DNA of 64,000 nt from DASUPK01 sp963695675 (GCA_963695675.1 CAVOGY010000003.1:144567-208566); one strand, 5' to 3'; counted from the first letter of the stretch, positions 45,269 to 56,498 are shown. Translations and numbers: made by a program. The notes: generated from the letters alone by a model not told the origin.

Positions 45269-47201
45269 GTGTGCGGCATCGCCGGAAAGGTGTCGCTGCG
45301 GGGCGATGTCCCGGCGGGGCTGGTCGAGGCGATGTGCGAGCGGCAGGCGCACCGCGGGCCCGATTCCCGCGGGATCCACCGATCCAACGGGGTCGCCCTC
45401 GGCATCCAGCGGCTGCGGATCATCGACCTCGAGACGGGCGACCAGCCGATCTACAACGAGGACCGCTCGGTCGCCGTCGTCCTCAACGGCGAGATCTACA
45501 ACTTCCGGGAGCTGCGGGCCGAGCTCGAGCGGCGCGGGCACTCCTTCTACACCGCGCACGGACACCGAGGTGATCGCCCACCTCTACGAGGAGCGCGGGC
45601 CCGACCTCGTCGAGGAGCTGAACGGCATGTTCGCCTTCGCGGTCTGGGACGAGCGCCGGCGGCGGCTGCTGCTCGCCCGCGACCGGGTCGGAAAGAAGCC
45701 GCTCTTCTACGCCGAGGGCGACGGCTGGCTCAGCTTCGCCTCCGAGCTGCCGCGCGCTGATGGCCGACCCGGACGATCCCGGCGGAGATCGACCCGTCGT
45801 CGATCGACTGCTACCTCGCCTACGGCTACATCCCCGCGCCCTGGTCGATCTGGCGCGACGTCCGCAAGCTGCGGCCCGCCCACACGCTCGTCTGGGAGGA
45901 CGGCCAGATCGACGACCGAGCGCTACTGGCGAGCTCGACTACTCGCAGAAGCGCACGCGAGGACCGCGCGCGAGCTCGAGGAGGAGCTTCGCGAGCGTCT
46001 CGGCGCCGCCGTCCGGCGCCGGATGATCTCCGACGTGCCGCTCGGCGCCTTCCTCTCCGGCGGCGTCGACTCCTCGATCGTCGTCAGCGAGATGGCCGCG
46101 GCCTCGACGCAGCCGGTGAAGACCTACTCGATCGGCTTCGAGGAGGAGGAGTACAACGAGCTGCCGCGCGCCCGGGTGATCGCCGAGCGCTTCGCGACCG
46201 ACCACCACGAGTTCGTCGTCAAGCCCGACGCGATCGAGCTGGTCCCGAAGCTCGTCCGCCACTACGGCGAGCCCTACGCGGACTCCTCGGCGATCCCGAC
46301 CTTCTACCTCGCCGAGCTGACCCGCCGCCACGTCACCGTCGCGCTCAACGGCGACGGCGGCGACGAGAGCTTCGCCGGCTACCTGCGCCACGTCGCCAAC
46401 AGCCTCACCGGCCACCTCGACAGCGTGCCGCGCCCGCTGCGGCGAGGCGTCGCGGCGCTCGGGCGCGCGCTTCCCGAAGCGGCCCGGGTCGAAGAGCCTG
46501 CCTCAGCCGCGCCCAGCGGCTGCTGGTCTCCGTCGACGCCGACTCGATCGAGCGCTACCGCCGCCACGTCTCGGTCTTCAACGACGCCGAGCGCGCCGAG
46601 CTGCTCGATCCCGGACTTCCGCGCCTCGCTCGACCCGTCACGCGCCCCCGCGGTGATCGCCGACGCCCTGGCAGGCGGCGTCGGGCTCGAGCATGCTCGA
46701 CCGGCTGCTCGAGGTGGACGTCAACACCTACCTGCCCGAGGACCTGCTGGTGAAGGTGGACATCGCCACCATGGCCTACTCGCTCGAGGCGCGCTCGCCG
46801 TTCCTCGACCCGGAGGTGATGGAGTTCGCCGCCTCGCTCCCGCCGCGCGAGAAGGCGAGCCTCGGGCGCAAGAAGCTGCTCCTGCGCCGCGCCTACCGCG
46901 GACGGGTTCCCGACTCGATCCTCGACGGCGCCAAGCGGGGCTTCGGCGGTCCCGCTCGGCGCCTGGTTCCGCGGCGACCTCCAGGGCTACGCGCGCGAGC
47001 TGCTCCTCGACCGCACCACCCTCGACCGCGGCTACCTCAACGAGTCAGCCGTGCGCGTCGATCCTCGACGCTCACGCCGCCGGCCAGGGTGACCGCTCGC
47101 TCCAGCTCTGGACGCTGGTGATGCTCGAGTCCTGGCATCGGGAGCGTAGGGCGGCAAGCTTGAGCACGGCGCTTCTATCAGACGGCCCGGGTGGTAGGTG
47201 A
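45269..47201 (+). CDS. asnB: Glutamine-hydrolysing asparagine synthase (AsnB), many frame breaks
   Basis: About 640 residues. GTG start gives MCGIAG with catalytic Cys2 of the class II glutaminase domain; RGPDSRG and NGEIYNFRELR follow. The synthetase PP-loop is FLSGGVDSSIVV, then YSIGFEEEEYNE, NGDGGDESFAGY, LPEDLLVKVDIATM and SLEARSPFLDPE. Frames change near 45.56, 45.75, 45.93, 46.5, 46.6, 46.69, 46.95 and 47.05 kb, all within one unbroken AsnB match. Place at the edge of the glycan locus suggests sugar amidation rather than free asparagine supply; alternatively ordinary AsnB. Confidence 0.85.
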
Positions 47202-47308
47202 GGTGCCCCTTCTTGTTCGATGTGGTAGCAGCGCCTGAAGCGGGCCAACAGAGGACGAACCTACGCCACGTCGTCTCGCCGCGACGCCCCTGCGGCGTTC
47301 TGGCGGCC

Positions 47309-48397
47309 CTACCCGCCGAGGAGCTCGTCGTACAGCGCGAAGTATCGGTCCGCCATCGCGTCCATGGTGCGTGAAGCAACGGCTTCTCTACCGGCGGCGC
47401 CCATCCTCGCCCGGAGAGGTGCATCCGTGAGGAGGCGCACGAGTTGAGCGGCCATGGCGGCGTCGTCACCGGGCGCGACGAGCGCGCCGGTGACGCCGGG
47501 TATCACAAGTTCGGGAACGCCGCCGACTGCGGTGGCCACCACCGGCAACCCAGCTGCCATCGCCTCCATCACCGCGATGCCCAGCGCCTCGTGGCGGCTC
47601 GGCAGCGCGAAGACATGGGCACGGGCGAGATGCGGCCACACGCTCGACGCTGAGCCAACGAAGTCTACGTTGCCGGATAGACCCGCCAGCTCGACCGCCG
47701 TTGCAGAGTCGTGTTGGAGGCTTCCACCTCCCACCAGGACGAGTCGCGCGTCGGGGAGTTCCCGGACCACGCGCGCGAACGCAGCGATCAGGGTCTCGTG
47801 CGACTTCTCACGCCGGAAGTTCGCGACGCAGACGACCGTCGGCTCACGGGCGGTCGGCGTGAGAGTGTCTGGCTCCCCTTCCCACCCGTTCGGGATGCTC
47901 GCGATCTTCGAGTCTGGGTACCGAAATCGCTCGCGCAGAAAGCGACGTGCCCACTCGGAGATTGCGACGATGCGGTCGAACCGTCGGACCGCGAGGAAGT
48001 CCAATGCTTCGTCGCGATGCCGTCCGAGCGCGCGGAGGTTGCCGGCGTGATGGTGGGTCAGCACGAACTGCGCTCCAGGCGGCCTTTGGATACTGGCGGC
48101 CAGCACCTCGGCGTGGAAGAGATGCACGTGCACGATCGCCGGCTCGCGCGTCTCGAGCTCCGAACGCAGCCACCGGCGAGCTGGCAACAGTTCCCGCCCT
48201 CCGGCGCACCGAAAGCCGGAGTACACCGCAGGCCTGCAGACCTGCGCGATCGCGGCGTGCTCGGGATCGATCGCGAACGGGTTGAGCAGGTCCTGCTGCC
48301 AACCGAGCTCAGCCCCGCGGGCCACGAGTGCCGCCACGATCCGTTCGGCTCCTCCGATGCCCGCCGGCGTGCTAATTACGTGCGCGATCCGCGGCAT
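47309..48397 (-). CDS. GT4 glycosyltransferase
   Basis: 362 residues, the one unbroken transferase in this stretch. N-terminal TPAGIGGAERIVAALV, HVHLFHAEVLAAS, then the linker and second domain with SIPNGWEG, CVANFRREKSHETLIAAF, VLVGGGSL and ALPSRHEALGIAVMEAMAAG (EX7E). Family GT4 retaining enzyme acting on a lipid-linked glycan, sugar unknown. The start is overlapped by 25 bases by a truncated upstream transferase end. Confidence 0.92.
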   Translation of the reverse strand: MPRIAHVISTPAGIGGAERIVAALVARGAELGWQQDLLNPFAIDPEHAAIAQVCRPAVYSGFRCAGGRELLPARRWLRSELETREPAIVHVHLFHAEVLAASIQRPPGAQFVLTHHHAGNLRALGRHRDEALDFLAVRRFDRIVAISEWARRFLRERFRYPDSKIASIPNGWEGEPDTLTPTAREPTVVCVANFRREKSHETLIAAFARVVRELPDARLVLVGGGSLQHDSATAVELAGLSGNVDFVGSASSVWPHLARAHVFALPSRHEALGIAVMEAMAAGLPVVATAVGGVPELVIPGVTGALVAPGDDAAMAAQLVRLLTDAPLRARMGAAGREAVASRTMDAMADRYFALYDELLGG

Positions 48398-48550
48398 TTA
48401 TGAGTTCTTCGAGGCGAGCAACGACGTTCTCGACAGTGAAGACAGACAATCGCGGGACGAGCCGGGAGAGCGCCTCCCGGCGGACATCCTCGTCGTCGAA
48501 CGCGCGACGTAGTGCCGCCGCGAGCTGGTCGGCGTCCCGGCCCGGAACAG
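48373..48550 (-). pseudogene. C-terminal fragment of a GT4 glycosyltransferase
   Basis: Read on the minus strand with one frame shift: ANHPLLFRAG, DADQLAAALRRAFDDEDVRR and ARLEELINAADRARN then TAG. This is a typical GT4 C-terminal helix. The rest of the gene is missing: upstream sequence switches to the opposite-strand fragment at about 48550. Confidence 0.5.
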
Positions 48551-48552
48551 AA

Positions 48553-48800
48553 GCGGATGGTTTGCGAAACTCATACAGTCAGGGCATCGTGTCGCGGTGG
48601 CGGAAGGGATACTTGCGCAATACCGCCAACACCAGACGCAGAGCGGTGCCAGCCCGTCGCAGAGGGTTCGATCGATGTGGGCTGCAGCGCAGTGGCTCGA
48701 TGCCCAGGGGCTGCTCGATGCGCGGCAGCGCCAGCAGATGTTCGCCCGAACGGCCGGCGTGATCGCTCCGGGATACGCCGACGCCCGGACGTTGGGCTGA
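48553..48800 (+). pseudogene. C-terminal fragment of a GT2 glycosyltransferase
   Basis: Plus-strand frame GWFAKLIQSGHRVAVAEGIL, then RVRSMWAAAQWLDAQG and MFARTAGVIAPGYADARTLG then stop. It matches the end of the GT2 at 51998-52908 (RSMWSAVAWLENNG, RARTAGVVGRVYAANREW), so it is a second, truncated copy. It meets the opposite-strand GT4 fragment head to head. Confidence 0.5.
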
Positions 48801-48917
48801 TGCTCGCAGCTGGCTCAGGACTTCCGTAGGGCAAGGCGATATGTTCGAGGCGGGACGGACCCTAGCATTCTCCGGCGCGTCCGGATTCAAGTATGTGGTC
48901 AAGGGGCTACGCAGTTG

Positions 48918-50043
48918 ATGCAGGCGCTTCTATTGACGCCGGGGGTGACGGAGGCGGGAGGTGCGGCGGTCCGATCGAGGCTGATCGCAGAAACACTGCA
49001 CGAGCGCGGGTGGCGCGTCGTGATCCTCGCCCGGAGCAGCACACTCAAGCGGTTTCGCCTCGAGCGGCGCGAGCGATGGCTTGTCATCGAGGTGCCAAAT
49101 CCCGGCGTACGGTGGCGCGGCGCTGTTCTCTACGCGGCGTTGTGCGCGATCGCCGGCCCGTACTTCGCCTTGCGGTCAAACGCTCTCCTTGCCGTGCAAC
49201 TCTCTGCGCCGGCCGTCGTGGCCGCGATTCTTGGGCGTATCACCGGCCGACCGTTCGTCGTGATGAGCACTAATTCCGGAACGCTGAGTGACGTGCGTGA
49301 GCTGGTGAATGCGGCGCCTGTCGGCTTACGAACGGTGCTGGTGCGACGAGCTGCATGCTTCGTGTCGCAGACGCCTGAGGGAGCCGCCGAATTCCAAGCG
49401 CTCGCTCCTCCGGAGCGGATCAGAGTGATCCCCAACCCTGTACTCGAGGTCACGCCGCCACCGTTGCCTCGACGGCCGACGGCCCTCTTTAGTGGGCGCT
49501 TTGCCCGGGAGAAGGACTTGCCGACGCTCCTCGCCGCGTGGAGGACGGTGAGTTCGGAGCTGGGAGAAGCGCGCCTGATCTTGGTCGGGTCGGGGGGTGA
49601 CTTCCGGTCGGTTGAAGACGAACTGCGGCAGCTGGTTGATAAGGATCCGGTCCTGGACCGGTCCGTGGAATTCACCGGCTGGGTTGAGGATGTCGGCGCG
49701 TACCTCGCCATGGCCGATGTCTATGTCACTCCGACGACAGCAGAGGGCATGTCGAATTCTCTCCTGGAGGCATGCGCGTGGCGCCGCGTCGTGATCGCTA
49801 CCAACATTCCCGCGAACATCGCGGTTCTTGGACCCGGGCTATCCGGGCCTTTTCGTCCCAGGCGACGAGGCTGCCCTAACGGAACTACTTAGGCTGGCAT
49901 TCGAGGACGAGGGGTTCCGAGCGGCAGCTCTCAGAGCCATCGACGAGCGGCTGCCGCTCTTCTCGCGTTTCGAGGTTGTTCGACAGATCGAGGAGGTGCT
50001 GCTGTCGTCCGACGAGCAGCATGCGCCTAAGCTGCGTTCATGA
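48918..50043 (+). CDS. GT4 glycosyltransferase, one frame break
   Basis: About 374 residues. Motifs: GVTEAGGAAVRSRLIAETL, RVIPNPVLEV, ALFSGRFAREKDLPTLLAAW, LILVGSGGD and VTPTTAEGMSNSLLEACAW (EX7E). A frame change near 49835 joins IPANIAVLG to GLFVPGDEAALTELL. TTG at 48915 directly before the ATG is an alternative start. The stop overlaps the epimerase start (ATGA-type). Confidence 0.85.
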
Positions 50044-51006
50044 GAGCGCTGGTGACCGGTTGCGCGGGCTTCATAGGCTCGCACCTGACCGAATCGCTGC
50101 TTGCAGACGGGCACGGCGTGATCGGTGTCGACTGCTTCAACGAGAACTACGGGCGGCCTGAGAAGCTCAGGAACCTGCGCCGCGCTCGCTCCTGGGATGA
50201 CTTCGACTTCGTGCCTGTCGATCTTTCTCGTGGGCAGCTGGAGGATCTGGTCGCGGAGAGCGATTGTGTGTTCCACCTCGCGGCCGAACCTGGAGTCAGA
50301 TCGAGCTTCGGGCGACGGTTTAACGACTACGTGCGCAACAACCTCGTAGCCACGAGGCAGCTTTTGTCAGCGCTTCAGTCGACGCCCCAGAAACGCGTCG
50401 TATATGCCTCCTCGTCCTCGGTCTACGGCGATGCCGAGGCGCTGCCAACGCCAGAGGACGCGACTCCGGCCCCGTACTCCCCCTATGGCGTCACCAAGCT
50501 CGCGGCGGAGCACCTGGTGACGCTGTACCACCGTAACTTTCGGCCTTGACGCCGTGAGCTTGCGGCTCTTCTCCGTCTATGGACCCCGGCAGCGTCCCGA
50601 CATGGCCTTTAGTCGGTTCTGCAGGGCGCTGCTCAGTAACGGCGATATCGAGATCTACGGAAGCGGTGAACAGTCGCGAGACTTCACGTTCGTCGCCGAC
50701 GTCGTGGAGGCTCTCTGCGCTGCTGCGACCGCTCCCGTTGAGCACCACCGAGTCTTAAACGTTGGCGGGGGATCGTCGACTACGCTGATCGACGCGCTAC
50801 GGACGCTCGAAGACGTCGCTGGGATAAGGGCGAAGGCACGCCTTCTTGCCGCTGAGCACGGCGACGTGTCTGACACCGGCTCGGACAACGGACGCATCAG
50901 CGCGGTGCTCGGCTGGCGGCCCGTCGTGAAGCTTCCCGATGGATTGCAGGCCCAGTGGGAGTGGACCGCTCGCGAGATGGATTCAAGCGCGCGCGCAGCG
51001 CTCTAG
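50040..51006 (+). CDS. NAD-dependent sugar epimerase/dehydratase, one frame break
   Basis: About 321 residues, extended SDR. NAD site TGCAGFIGSHLTE, FHLAAEPGVRSSFG, catalytic Ser in YASSSSVYG, and YSPYGVTKLAAEH with the Y-x3-K pair. The C-terminal part continues in another frame after 50545: SLRLFSVYGPRQRPDMAF, RDFTFVADVVEAL, NVGGGSSTTL. Closest type is UDP-glucose/UDP-glucuronate 4-epimerase. One extra base explains the break. Confidence 0.88.
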
Positions 51007-51040
51007 CCCGGTTCCCCAACAACTCACACGGATACCGAGC

Positions 51041-52001
51041 TTGACCACTGACATTGCTCCCGCCACCGTAGCCGTCGTCTCATGGAACACGAGAGACCTG
51101 CTCGCCAGATGCCTACGATCCCTTCTTCCGGAAAGCGAGGCCGGGCGCGCGGCCGTATGGGTTGTGGACAACGCATCGACCGACGGCTCCGCAGATTTGG
51201 TGCGCGGACAGTTTCCTTGGGTCTCGCTGATTGCGCCGAACCGCAACGTTGGCTTCGGGCGCGCAGTTAACCTCGTAGCCGAGCGTACCTCAAGTCCGTG
51301 GCTTATCCCCGCCAATGCGGATGTTGAGCTTCCGCCCGGCTCGCTCGAGGCGCTGCTCAAGGTGGGAAACGCACATCCAGAAGCTGGGATCATCGCCCCG
51401 CCGTCTGCTCCTTCCCGACGGGTCGACACAGCACTCAACTTGGCGGTTTCCGAGCTTGGGTGGTACCGCGCTCGTCAACGCCGGCGCTCACCGCCTAAGT
51501 TCAACCATAGGCCGGCGACTCTGCCTCGAGGGCTGGCAACCAGATACTGAGTGTGACGTGGACTGGGCAATGGGGGCCTTCCTACTGGTCCGGCGATCTG
51601 CATTCAACGCGGTGGGTGGGTTCGACGCCGATCAGTGGATGTACCAGGAAGACCTCGATCTCGGCTGGAGGCTACACCGAGTCGGATGGCGAACACGATA
51701 CGTTCCGGCAGCTGAGGTTCGACACTGGGGCGGCGCATCAGCAGTCCAGGCTTTTGGAAACTCAGGAGCGACCGTTGAAAAGGTAGCGACGGGCTACAGG
51801 TGGCTGGCAAAGCGCCGGGGCCGAGCCGTGATGTGGGCAACCGTTGCCCTGAATTTTGCCGGTGTAGTGATCCGGCTTACGGTGCTCATCCCGCTTGCGG
51901 CGCTTTTCCCCCGCTGGCGAGCGGCGAGAAATCGAGTTAGCGCCTGGGGTTCGGTCAACCTCCGGGCGCTTCGCTCACGACAGCCTGGTAGGAGACCGTG
52001 A
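51041..52001 (+). CDS. GT2 glycosyltransferase (rhamnosyltransferase-like), one frame break
   Basis: About 319 residues. VAVVSWNTRDLLARCLRSL, VVDNASTDGSADLV, NRNVGFGRAVNL, IPANADVELPPGS, then after a change near 51410: CDVDWAMGAFLLVRRSAF, GGFDADQWMYQEDLDLGW and YVPAAEVRHWGGAS. The W-G pattern and D-L-D-L-G-W are WbbL-like. C-terminal hydrophobic helix (FAGVVIRLTVLIPLAALF) could contact the membrane. TTG start at 51041 is tentative. Confidence 0.85.
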
Positions 52002-52908
52002 CGTCCGGCAGCCGAGACCTCATCTCAGTTGTGATCCCGACACACAACCGCGCCGGCTGGTTCAGGTGGCGATCGGGTCGGCGTTCCAGCAAGCCGGCTG
52101 CCGTATAGAGGTGATCGTTATTGACGACTGCTCCACGGATGAGACGGCTGCTGTCTTGCGCGACCTGAGCGCCCCGGTCACGCCTAGTGAGAACGGAATC
52201 GAACATAGAGCGAGGGGCGGCGCGCAATCTTGGCGCCCGACTCGCGCATGGGGCGATGCTTGCGTTCCTTGACTCAGACGACGAATGGCGGCCAGGCAAG
52301 CTTCTCGCCCAGCTTCCGCACGCCTGCCGCAGGTAAAGCCTCTCTCACCGGGATTCAGCCAATCGACGCCAGTGGGCGCGAGGTTGGTCCGGCTTATCTT
52401 CCTGCGCCTGACGCGCATCGGCGAATTCTCCTCGAGAATCCGTACATCGCCGCGCCATCATCGCTGGTGCTTCCGGCGGACATGTTCAATCGGGTCGGTG
52501 GTTTCCCGGAGGCCCGTGAGCTACAGGGATCAGAGGACTGGCTACTCCTGGCGAAGCTGATCAGCGCGACCGGGCCCCCCGGCCGTGGTGCCCAAACCGC
52601 TCGTCGGCTACCGCGTACACGGCCTGAACGCGACGGCTGATCCGCGGGCCGTCGCCCGTTCGATGTGGTCCGCCGTCGCCTGGCTCGAGAACAATGGTTA
52701 CGCAGATGCCGCGATGGCGAAGCGCAGCCGCGCCCGCACCGCTGGGGTAGTCGGTCGGGTCTACGCCGCTAATCGGGAGTGGCGGCAAGCGGCAAGCTGG
52801 GCGCGCAGAGCTGCCGGTCAAGGCAGCTGGGTTGAGAGCACGCGAGCTGTGGCTGGGGTTGCCGTCTCGGCTGCTTGGGCGCTCCGGCGATCCCGCCGAT
52901 CGGCGTAG
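51998..52908 (+). CDS. GT2 glycosyltransferase, several frame breaks
   Basis: About 300 residues. SVVIPTHNRAGW, VIVIDDCSTDETAAV, GARLAHGAMLAFLDSDDEW, PYIAAPSSLVLPADMF, GGFPEARELQGSEDWLLLAK, then VVPKPLVGYRVHGLNATA. Frames change near 52.05, 52.19, 52.22, 52.33 and 52.58 kb. The last 100 residues (SMWSAVAWLENNG onwards) match the fragment at 48553-48800. GTG start overlaps the previous stop. Confidence 0.75.
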
Positions 52909-52911
52909 AGG

Positions 52912-53665
52912 CCGTCATTATGGTCTCGGCCTCTCGACGCTCGATCAGATCCAAAGGCCACCATCGCCCCGCTGGGGAGGTTGTCCCGTCGCCCGTGGAA
53001 CTTGAGACGGCGTTCCTCCAGCCGCGCCGAAGGCACCGCCCCGGGCAACGGCCGGGGAAACGACGCTTTCGAGGTGCAGGAAAACCCAGCAGCGAGCGCA
53101 TCGCGGTCACCGTCAGCTTCGCCGAGCCGCGCGCCTGGCCGAGGACAGCGGGCGACCACGAACGCGCAGACTTCCGCCGCCGTCAGGCGCTCGAGCCGAA
53201 GCTCACCGGCCGCTTCACGGCCGTCAAGCAACGGCCGCACCCCCCACGTAGTCACGGGCCGTCCCCCCCGCCAAGCCCCGCTCGACCAGCAGGTAGCGGC
53301 GGTGGCGCTCCAGCAGCACCTCCGCACGGCGTGCCCGCCACAGGCGCCACCGCCGCCGGCGCCGCCGACCGCGCGCACAAATCCCAGCAACGGCGCGATC
53401 GCCCTGCCCGTAACGAAGTTCGTGTACCCGGCCGCGCGCCGCACGGCCACGAAGGCCTCAACCACGTCGCTGCCCAACCCGCCGCATCACGCCCCTACGC
53501 GGCAAGCCAGCGGCTCATATGCGCCATCAACGCCAGCTGCAAGGCGGCCGAGTTCGGCGTGTAGTCCCTGCCGCGCAACTCGGCCGCGAACCCCTCCACG
53601 AACACCGCCAGCCGCCCGGTCACCCGACCCGCGACGGATCTCTCATCGCTCGCTCTCCTCTCGAT
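52912..53665 (-). pseudogene. Remnant of a tyrosine recombinase/integrase
   Basis: Minus strand, N-terminal half only. RLAVFVEGFAAELRGRDYTPNS and LALMAHMSRWLAA form the SAM-like core-binding start; then DVVEAFVAVRRAAGYTNF, RAIAPLLGFVRAVGGA, RLERLTAAEVCAFVVARC and a KLTVTAMRSLLGFL type helix. There is a stop in the middle and at least three frame changes, and the catalytic R-H-R-Y half is absent. It ends beside the GT2 gene stop, so an insertion and decay is likely. Confidence 0.6.
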
Positions 53666-53872
53666 CCTGGAGAGCCGAGCGTTGATCAACCCGGCCGGAT
53701 TATGCCGACCCCAACACGACTGAGCTCCGGCTATCTGCGGCGACTCCCGGCTCTCACCTTCGGCGCTCAACGCCAACGAAGTATTGTCCGACGAGTGCCT
53801 TCTTCAACGACCCGGCCGCAAGCTTCTGCATGAACGCCCTCATGGTGGGAGGGATGACGCAATTGCGCGGCG

Positions 53873-54841
53873 ATGGCTGATCTTTCCATCGTGATTCCCG
53901 CGTTCAATGCGGAGGAGACCCTTCCGGAGGTCTTGGCGCACTGAGTAACAACGCCGGTATCGAACGCTGTGAGGTGATAGTCGTCGATGACGGATCGACT
54001 GACGGGACTGCCTCATGCGCCAAGCAGCTCGTGGGTCGCCCGAGCCTGCCGGGAGAGTGATCTCGCAGCCCAACGGGGGCCGGCCGAGGCACGCAATCGG
54101 GGCGTCGCGTCTGAGCGGCCGCGGTCATTCTCTTCCTCGGCGCCGATGTGGTGCCGGGGCCCTGCGGGTCCGTGAGCATTTCTCGTTCCATGATGGACAT
54201 CCCGCCGCAGGCGTGCTCCGCCTTGGTCGGACTGTATGGGTACGAGGAGATCGGGCACCACAAGGGGGCTTATCCGCTGGCTCAACGGGGGGCACTGCGC
54301 GCTCGTCCTCGCCGCCCGTGGGCGCGCCTGGCTCGACGGTATGAGGTCGACGCGGGCAATGCGTTCCTGACTGGCAACGCGTCGCTGAAGCGCGCGTTCT
54401 TTGAGCGTGCTGGCGGATTTGACGAGAGCTTTCCCTTCGCGGCCTTTGAAGACATTGAAGACATTGAGATAGGGACGCGCCTGAAGCTCCGAAGGGATGC
54501 GGCTCTTCTACTCCGCGCAGGCTTCAGCCGTCCATCGGCACGAGGTGACGCCCGCGGAGCCTCTGGGCCGCATGGAGGACATCGGGTACTCCGCTCATCT
54601 GTTCCAGGAGAGACAAAGACTCCACACGGAGTGGCCACCGACACCGGTATCCCGGTGGCGTCGGGCAGTCGCGCGTGCGCTTGCACCGGTGGGTCGGGCG
54701 ATCGGCAACGAGAAACTGGCATTCGCCAACCTAGCCCAGCGGCTGCACAGGGAGTTCGTTCGCGGATTCGCACTTACGGCGGCGGAAGTCCGCTCTCATG
54801 GCGGAGCGAATGATGGTCGGCCCTCAGGCGATCGACCCTAG
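53873..54841 (+). CDS. GT2 glycosyltransferase, many frame breaks
   Basis: About 320 residues joined. MADLSIVIPAFNAEETLPEVL, CEVIVVDDGSTDGTA, NGGPAEARNRGVA, ILFLGADVVPGP, HFSFHDGHPAAGV, VDAGNAFLTGNASLKRAFF and RAGGFDESFPFAAFEDIE. The last motif is duplicated as DIEDIE by a small in-frame repeat (EDI). Frames change at least six times. Family fits lipid-linked glycan transferases of actinobacteria. Confidence 0.7.
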
Positions 54842-55020
54842 GTACGACCGAATGGTCAAGCACCTATCGGTTGCCGGCTACGAGTTCAACCTCGCAGAGG
54901 GTGAGTTCGCGTGGTTGAGGGACGAGGTAGGCCGCGGCCAGTGGGAGCCGGAGACCGTCCGGGCGCTCACACTCCTGCTAGGAGTGGGACCACCTTCATT
55001 GATGTGGGAGCCTTCATCGG
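54798..55020 (+). pseudogene. N-terminal fragment of an FkbM-type methyltransferase
   Basis: Reads MVKHLSVAGYEFNLAEGEFA, EPETVRALTLLL and TTFIDVGAFIGPTT in nearly one frame. The end is the SAM-binding motif I of FkbM methyltransferases, but the rest of that domain is missing. The sequence passes directly into a GT4 C-terminus. It overlaps the 3' end of the preceding GT2. Confidence 0.5.
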
Positions 55021-55638
55021 CCCGACGACCTGCTGGCGGCAGCGACCGTGAGCAGCCGACTTGTGGACAACGTCGAACTCATTCCAGATCTCGCTCAGCG
55101 AACCACCGTAGGGGACGTGGCCCTCGCCCCGCGTACCGGACGCGCCGCGCTATTCGGCGACAGATCTGGTCGAATGAGTTGGGGCACGTCGAGCCTAGTA
55201 AGCGGAGGGCTGACCGGCGACAAGTCCGTGAGCATCAGTCGCCGGACGTCGAGGCGGTGTTGGCCGCGTTCGATCTCTACGTCCACCCGTCTATCGGCCG
55301 AGTCCTTTGGAATGGTGATCATCGAAGCGATGGCTGCTGCACGCCCGGTGGTCGTTACGCCGGTGGGCATCGCCCCCGAGGTCATTCGCGATGGGGTGAA
55401 TGGCTGGCTGTCACCGGGAGTAGCAGTCGCCGATCTGCGGGAGGGGATCAGCCGAGCGCTCGACTCACGCGGCGCTGGGGAGGTCGGGGAGGCCGCCCGT
55501 GGGGCGGCCGCCGCCTTCCCGGTCGAGAGCATGGTCCGCGCCCACGAGCGTCTCTACAGCGGCGCTAACCTGCTGCAACTCGGGAGACCAAGTCGCCCCC
55601 ACACATGGGGTCCTCGGAATGAAACCCACCTCCGTTGA
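55021..55638 (+). pseudogene. C-terminal part of a GT4 glycosyltransferase
   Basis: Reads SSRLVDNVELIPDLAQ, AVLAAFDLYVHPS, SFGMVIIEAMAAARPVVVTP (EX7E region) and VIRDGVNGWLSPGVAVADL. Only the second Rossmann domain is present; the acceptor domain is missing because the fragment is joined to the FkbM piece near 55020. It could be a deletion in the genome or an assembly join. Confidence 0.55.
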
Positions 55639-56496
55639 AACGGCCGTCGATCTTCGTCCGCCTGCAGGGGACGACGCGCTCGCGTCGCCCGTCGAACGTC
55701 GCATCGAGCCGGTCAAGAGCCGGCTCAAGCTGGTCGACCTGGTTCGCGACATGCCGGTCGTGCGCGTGCTCGCCGCCCGCGACTTCAAGGTCAAGTACAA
55801 GCAGTCGTTCCTCGGCCCGCTCTGGCTGATCTTCCAGCCGATCGCCCTGCTCGCCGCGTTCCTGGTCGCCTTCGTGGGCTCGCGGACGTCGAGACGTCGG
55901 GTGTCCCCTATGTCGTCTTCGCCCTCGTCGGGCTCACCGTCTGGTCGTTCGTCCAGGCGTCGCTGACGATCGGAACGGCGTCGCTCGTCTCCAGCATCCC
56001 CCTGGTCAAGCTGACGCCATGCCCCCGGCTCGCCTTCCCGGTCGCGTCGCTCGTCGCCTCGCTGCCTGCGATGGGAGTCACGACGGTCGCCGCGCTGGCG
56101 ACCGCCGCGGTGAACGGGGTGCTCTCTCCCAGGATCGTCCTGCTCCCGCTCGGCATCTCTGGGCATTCCTTTTCTGCATCGCGGTGGTCGCGATCTCGTC
56201 GGCCATCACGGTCCGGGCTCGAGACATCCTGAGCGCCCTGCCGTTCCTGCTCCAGGTCGGCGTGTTCGTTACCCCCGTCGGCTATCCACCGCAGGAGCTC
56301 TCATCCAAGGTGCGCTTCCTCGTCGATCTCAACCCACTCACGGGGATCATCGACTTCTGGCGCTGGATCTTCCTCGCGGGCCAGGGCCTCGACGCATTTC
56401 CGGTGCTCTGCGGCCTTGGGCAGCACCGCGCTGCTGCTTCTGCTCGGCTGGCGGGTGTTCTCGAGGCTCGAGGTGACGATGGCGGACGACATCTGA
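55619..56496 (+). CDS. Polysaccharide ABC transporter permease (Wzm-like), frame breaks
   Basis: About 290 residues. N-terminal RDFKVKYKQSFLGPLWLIFQP is the Wzm/TagG signature. Helices follow: VVFALVGLTVWSFVQASL, MGVTTVAALATAAVNGVL, LPFLLQVGVFVTPVGYP, and DLNPLTGIIDFWRWIFLAG near the end. Frames change near 55.88, 56.16 and 56.41 kb. TGA at 56494 ends it three bases before the ATPase ATG. Confidence 0.85.
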
Positions 56497-56498
56497 TC

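Noticed and set aside
45269..47201. AsnB as a lasso-peptide cyclase for the PqqD cassette
   Set aside because: It is 11 kb away from the cassette, separated by the polysaccharide genes, and keeps a normal glutaminase domain.
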